Assembly (NCBI RefSeq): GCF_014466955.1
Contig: NZ_AP023396.1
Location: 3,782,001 to 3,846,000 of the forward strand
Length of the DNA stretch: 64,000 bases
From: Nocardia wallacei
GTDB taxonomy: Bacteria; Actinomycetota; Actinomycetes; Mycobacteriales; Mycobacteriaceae
Direction of reading: 5' to 3'
The notes beneath the pieces were generated by a model that made no database searches, was not told where the DNA came from, and saw only the letters and a list, made by a program, of their open reading frames with translations. The position numbers and the translations under genes are program-made. Of this stretch, positions 62,966 through 64,000 are shown piece by piece; positions within the stretch are counted from its first letter, which is position 1; the number at the start of each line of letters is the position of its first letter.

Positions 62966-64000
62966 GTGGCTCGGTCGGGATATGCGTTGTTGTTCACGTT
63001 GTGCGCCTTTGCCTCCGCTGCCGTTCCCGCGCACGCCGATCCGGAGGCGCCGGGGGTGCGATTGCTCGGTGAGCAGGTGGTACCGCACAGGCTGGAGTTC
63101 AGGGGAACCACGGTGGGTGGGTTGTCGGGTATCGACTACTCCGCACGGTCCGGGGAGTATGTGCTGATCAGCGATGACCGGTCGGCGAGGAATCCGGCAC
63201 GGTTCTACACGGCGCGAATTCCGGTGGACGGCAACGGCGTGGGCCCGGTCGAGTTCACCGCCACTCGTCCGCTCCGGATGCCCGACGGTGGCATGTACCC
63301 GATGGGCGATGTCGATCCCGAGGACATCCGGGTCGATCCCTGGACCGGTGACTACGTGTGGAGTCAAGAGGGTGAGCGCGCCGGTACCGTGCTCACCGAC
63401 CCTTCGATCCGGGTCGCCCACCCCGACGGCGGCTTCGCCGCGGAGCTGCCGATTCCGGACAGCGAACGCATGCGGCCGGATTCGGGCCCGCGAACCAACG
63501 CCGTGCTCGAGGGCCTCACCTTCGCGGCGGGCGGTGCGCTGATCGTGAGTTCGGTGGAGGGTCCGCTGCTGCAGGACGGTCCGAACCCAACGGCGACCTC
63601 CGGCGGGCTCACTCGGATCACGGTGCAGGCGCGCACCGGTCCGCTGCTCGCGCAGTACGCCTACCCCTTGGACCCGGTCTTCGCCGAGGGGCGCGGCACC
63701 AACGGCATCGCCGCGATCCTCGCCGCCGACCCGGTCGAGCCGACGAAATACCTTGTGCTGGAACGCTCCTACGTCGAGGGTGTCGGCAACAGGATCCGCA
63801 TCTACGACACGGACTTCGCCGGGGCCACCAATGTTCTCGACGCGCCGCTGGAGCAGGCCCGCCCCGTCGGCAAGCGGCTGCTCGTCGATCTCGCCGAATT
63901 CGGGCTCACCGAGATCGACAATATCGAGGGCATGACGTGGGGACCGCGGCTTCCCTCCGGCGAGCGCACGCTGGTCCTGGTCAGCGACGACAACTTCTCC
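62966..64000 (+). CDS. Secreted phytase-like esterase (esterase-like activity of phytase family), 3-prime end outside window
   Basis: 345 codons are visible from the GTG at 62966; the frame is still open at the window's last base. Sec signal peptide ARSGYALLFTLCAFASAAVPAHA, cleavage after AHA. The mature part shows the beta-propeller pattern GTTVGGLSGIDYSARSGEYV with LISDDRS, then DPEDIRVDPWTGDYVWSQEG and IDNIEGMTWGPRLPSGERTL, typical of Phytase-like proteins (PF13449-type). Known members hydrolyse phosphate or ester bonds outside the cell. The likely remainder is short, perhaps 10-50 residues. Confidence 0.88.
   Translation, partial: MARSGYALLFTLCAFASAAVPAHADPEAPGVRLLGEQVVPHRLEFRGTTVGGLSGIDYSARSGEYVLISDDRSARNPARFYTARIPVDGNGVGPVEFTATRPLRMPDGGMYPMGDVDPEDIRVDPWTGDYVWSQEGERAGTVLTDPSIRVAHPDGGFAAELPIPDSERMRPDSGPRTNAVLEGLTFAAGGALIVSSVEGPLLQDGPNPTATSGGLTRITVQARTGPLLAQYAYPLDPVFAEGRGTNGIAAILAADPVEPTKYLVLERSYVEGVGNRIRIYDTDFAGATNVLDAPLEQARPVGKRLLVDLAEFGLTEIDNIEGMTWGPRLPSGERTLVLVSDDNFS

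Overview
The window is high-GC DNA (about 70 % G+C in the core genes) from an actinomycete of the order Mycobacteriales, most like Nocardia. Evidence: a complete 14-subunit nuo operon preceded by an Rv3143-like receiver-domain protein as in mycobacteria, an actinobacterial narGHJI operon, a DUF574 (SCO4431-type) methyltransferase, frequent GTG starts and chains of 4-base ATGA/GTGA overlaps. The genus is an inference; no rRNA or tRNA gene was found.

Layout. 1-5.6 kb: 3-prime end of dinB, an APC permease, a Nudix hydrolase, a patatin-like lipase, an AlkZ-like winged-helix protein and a YoaK-type membrane protein. 5.7-6.1 kb: a broken remnant of a RuBisCO large-subunit gene, divergent from an intact LysR regulator of CbbR type. 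7.2-9.5 kb: 14-TM MFS exporter overlapping a MarR gene. 9.5-10.4 kb: a structured region with a 12-bp palindrome, a leader hairpin, a 53-codon Trp-rich small gene, a 31-bp-arm hairpin and a 27-bp minisatellite. 10.4-20.1 kb: aldo/keto reductase, a shrunken NRPS condensation/adenylation relic, PepSY protein plus OmpR-type two-component system, PASTA lipoprotein, CBS-pair protein, receiver-domain protein, MFS exporter with divergent LysR.

20.3-36.0 kb: nuoABCDEFG(HI)JKLMN, proton-pumping NADH:quinone oxidoreductase. nuoH and nuoI are one open frame, and a 12-codon mini-ORF bridges nuoF and nuoG. A CRP-like site lies upstream of nuoA. 36-40 kb: epoxide hydrolase with divergent WYL regulator, DUF574 methyltransferase, membrane protein. 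40.0-41.2 kb: a three-gene MerR-type operon with a textbook 19-bp-spacer promoter and an apparently leaderless message.

41.2-47.6 kb is accessory: an IS3-family element, a VOC/PadR pair with palindromic operators, an IS5-family element inserted exactly at the padR stop codon, a lower-GC cassette encoding a secreted ricin-B-type lectin and a secreted beta-rich protein, a nucleotidyltransferase, and a frameshifted DUF397 gene. 47.7-51.7 kb: BKACE enzyme, proline-rich membrane protein, NmrA-like reductase, Tat-exported FAD oxidase. 51.9-58.7 kb: narGHJI, the membrane nitrate reductase that can accept electrons from the quinol pool reduced by complex I. 58.8-64 kb: DUF308 membrane protein, serine hydrolase lipoprotein, cytochrome P450, SDR and a phytase-like esterase that runs off the end.

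The observations most worth follow-up are the RuBisCO relic beside a CbbR-like regulator, the NuoH-NuoI fusion, the lectin/beta-rich secreted pair, the small-gene/minisatellite locus at 9.5-10.3 kb and the MerR operon.
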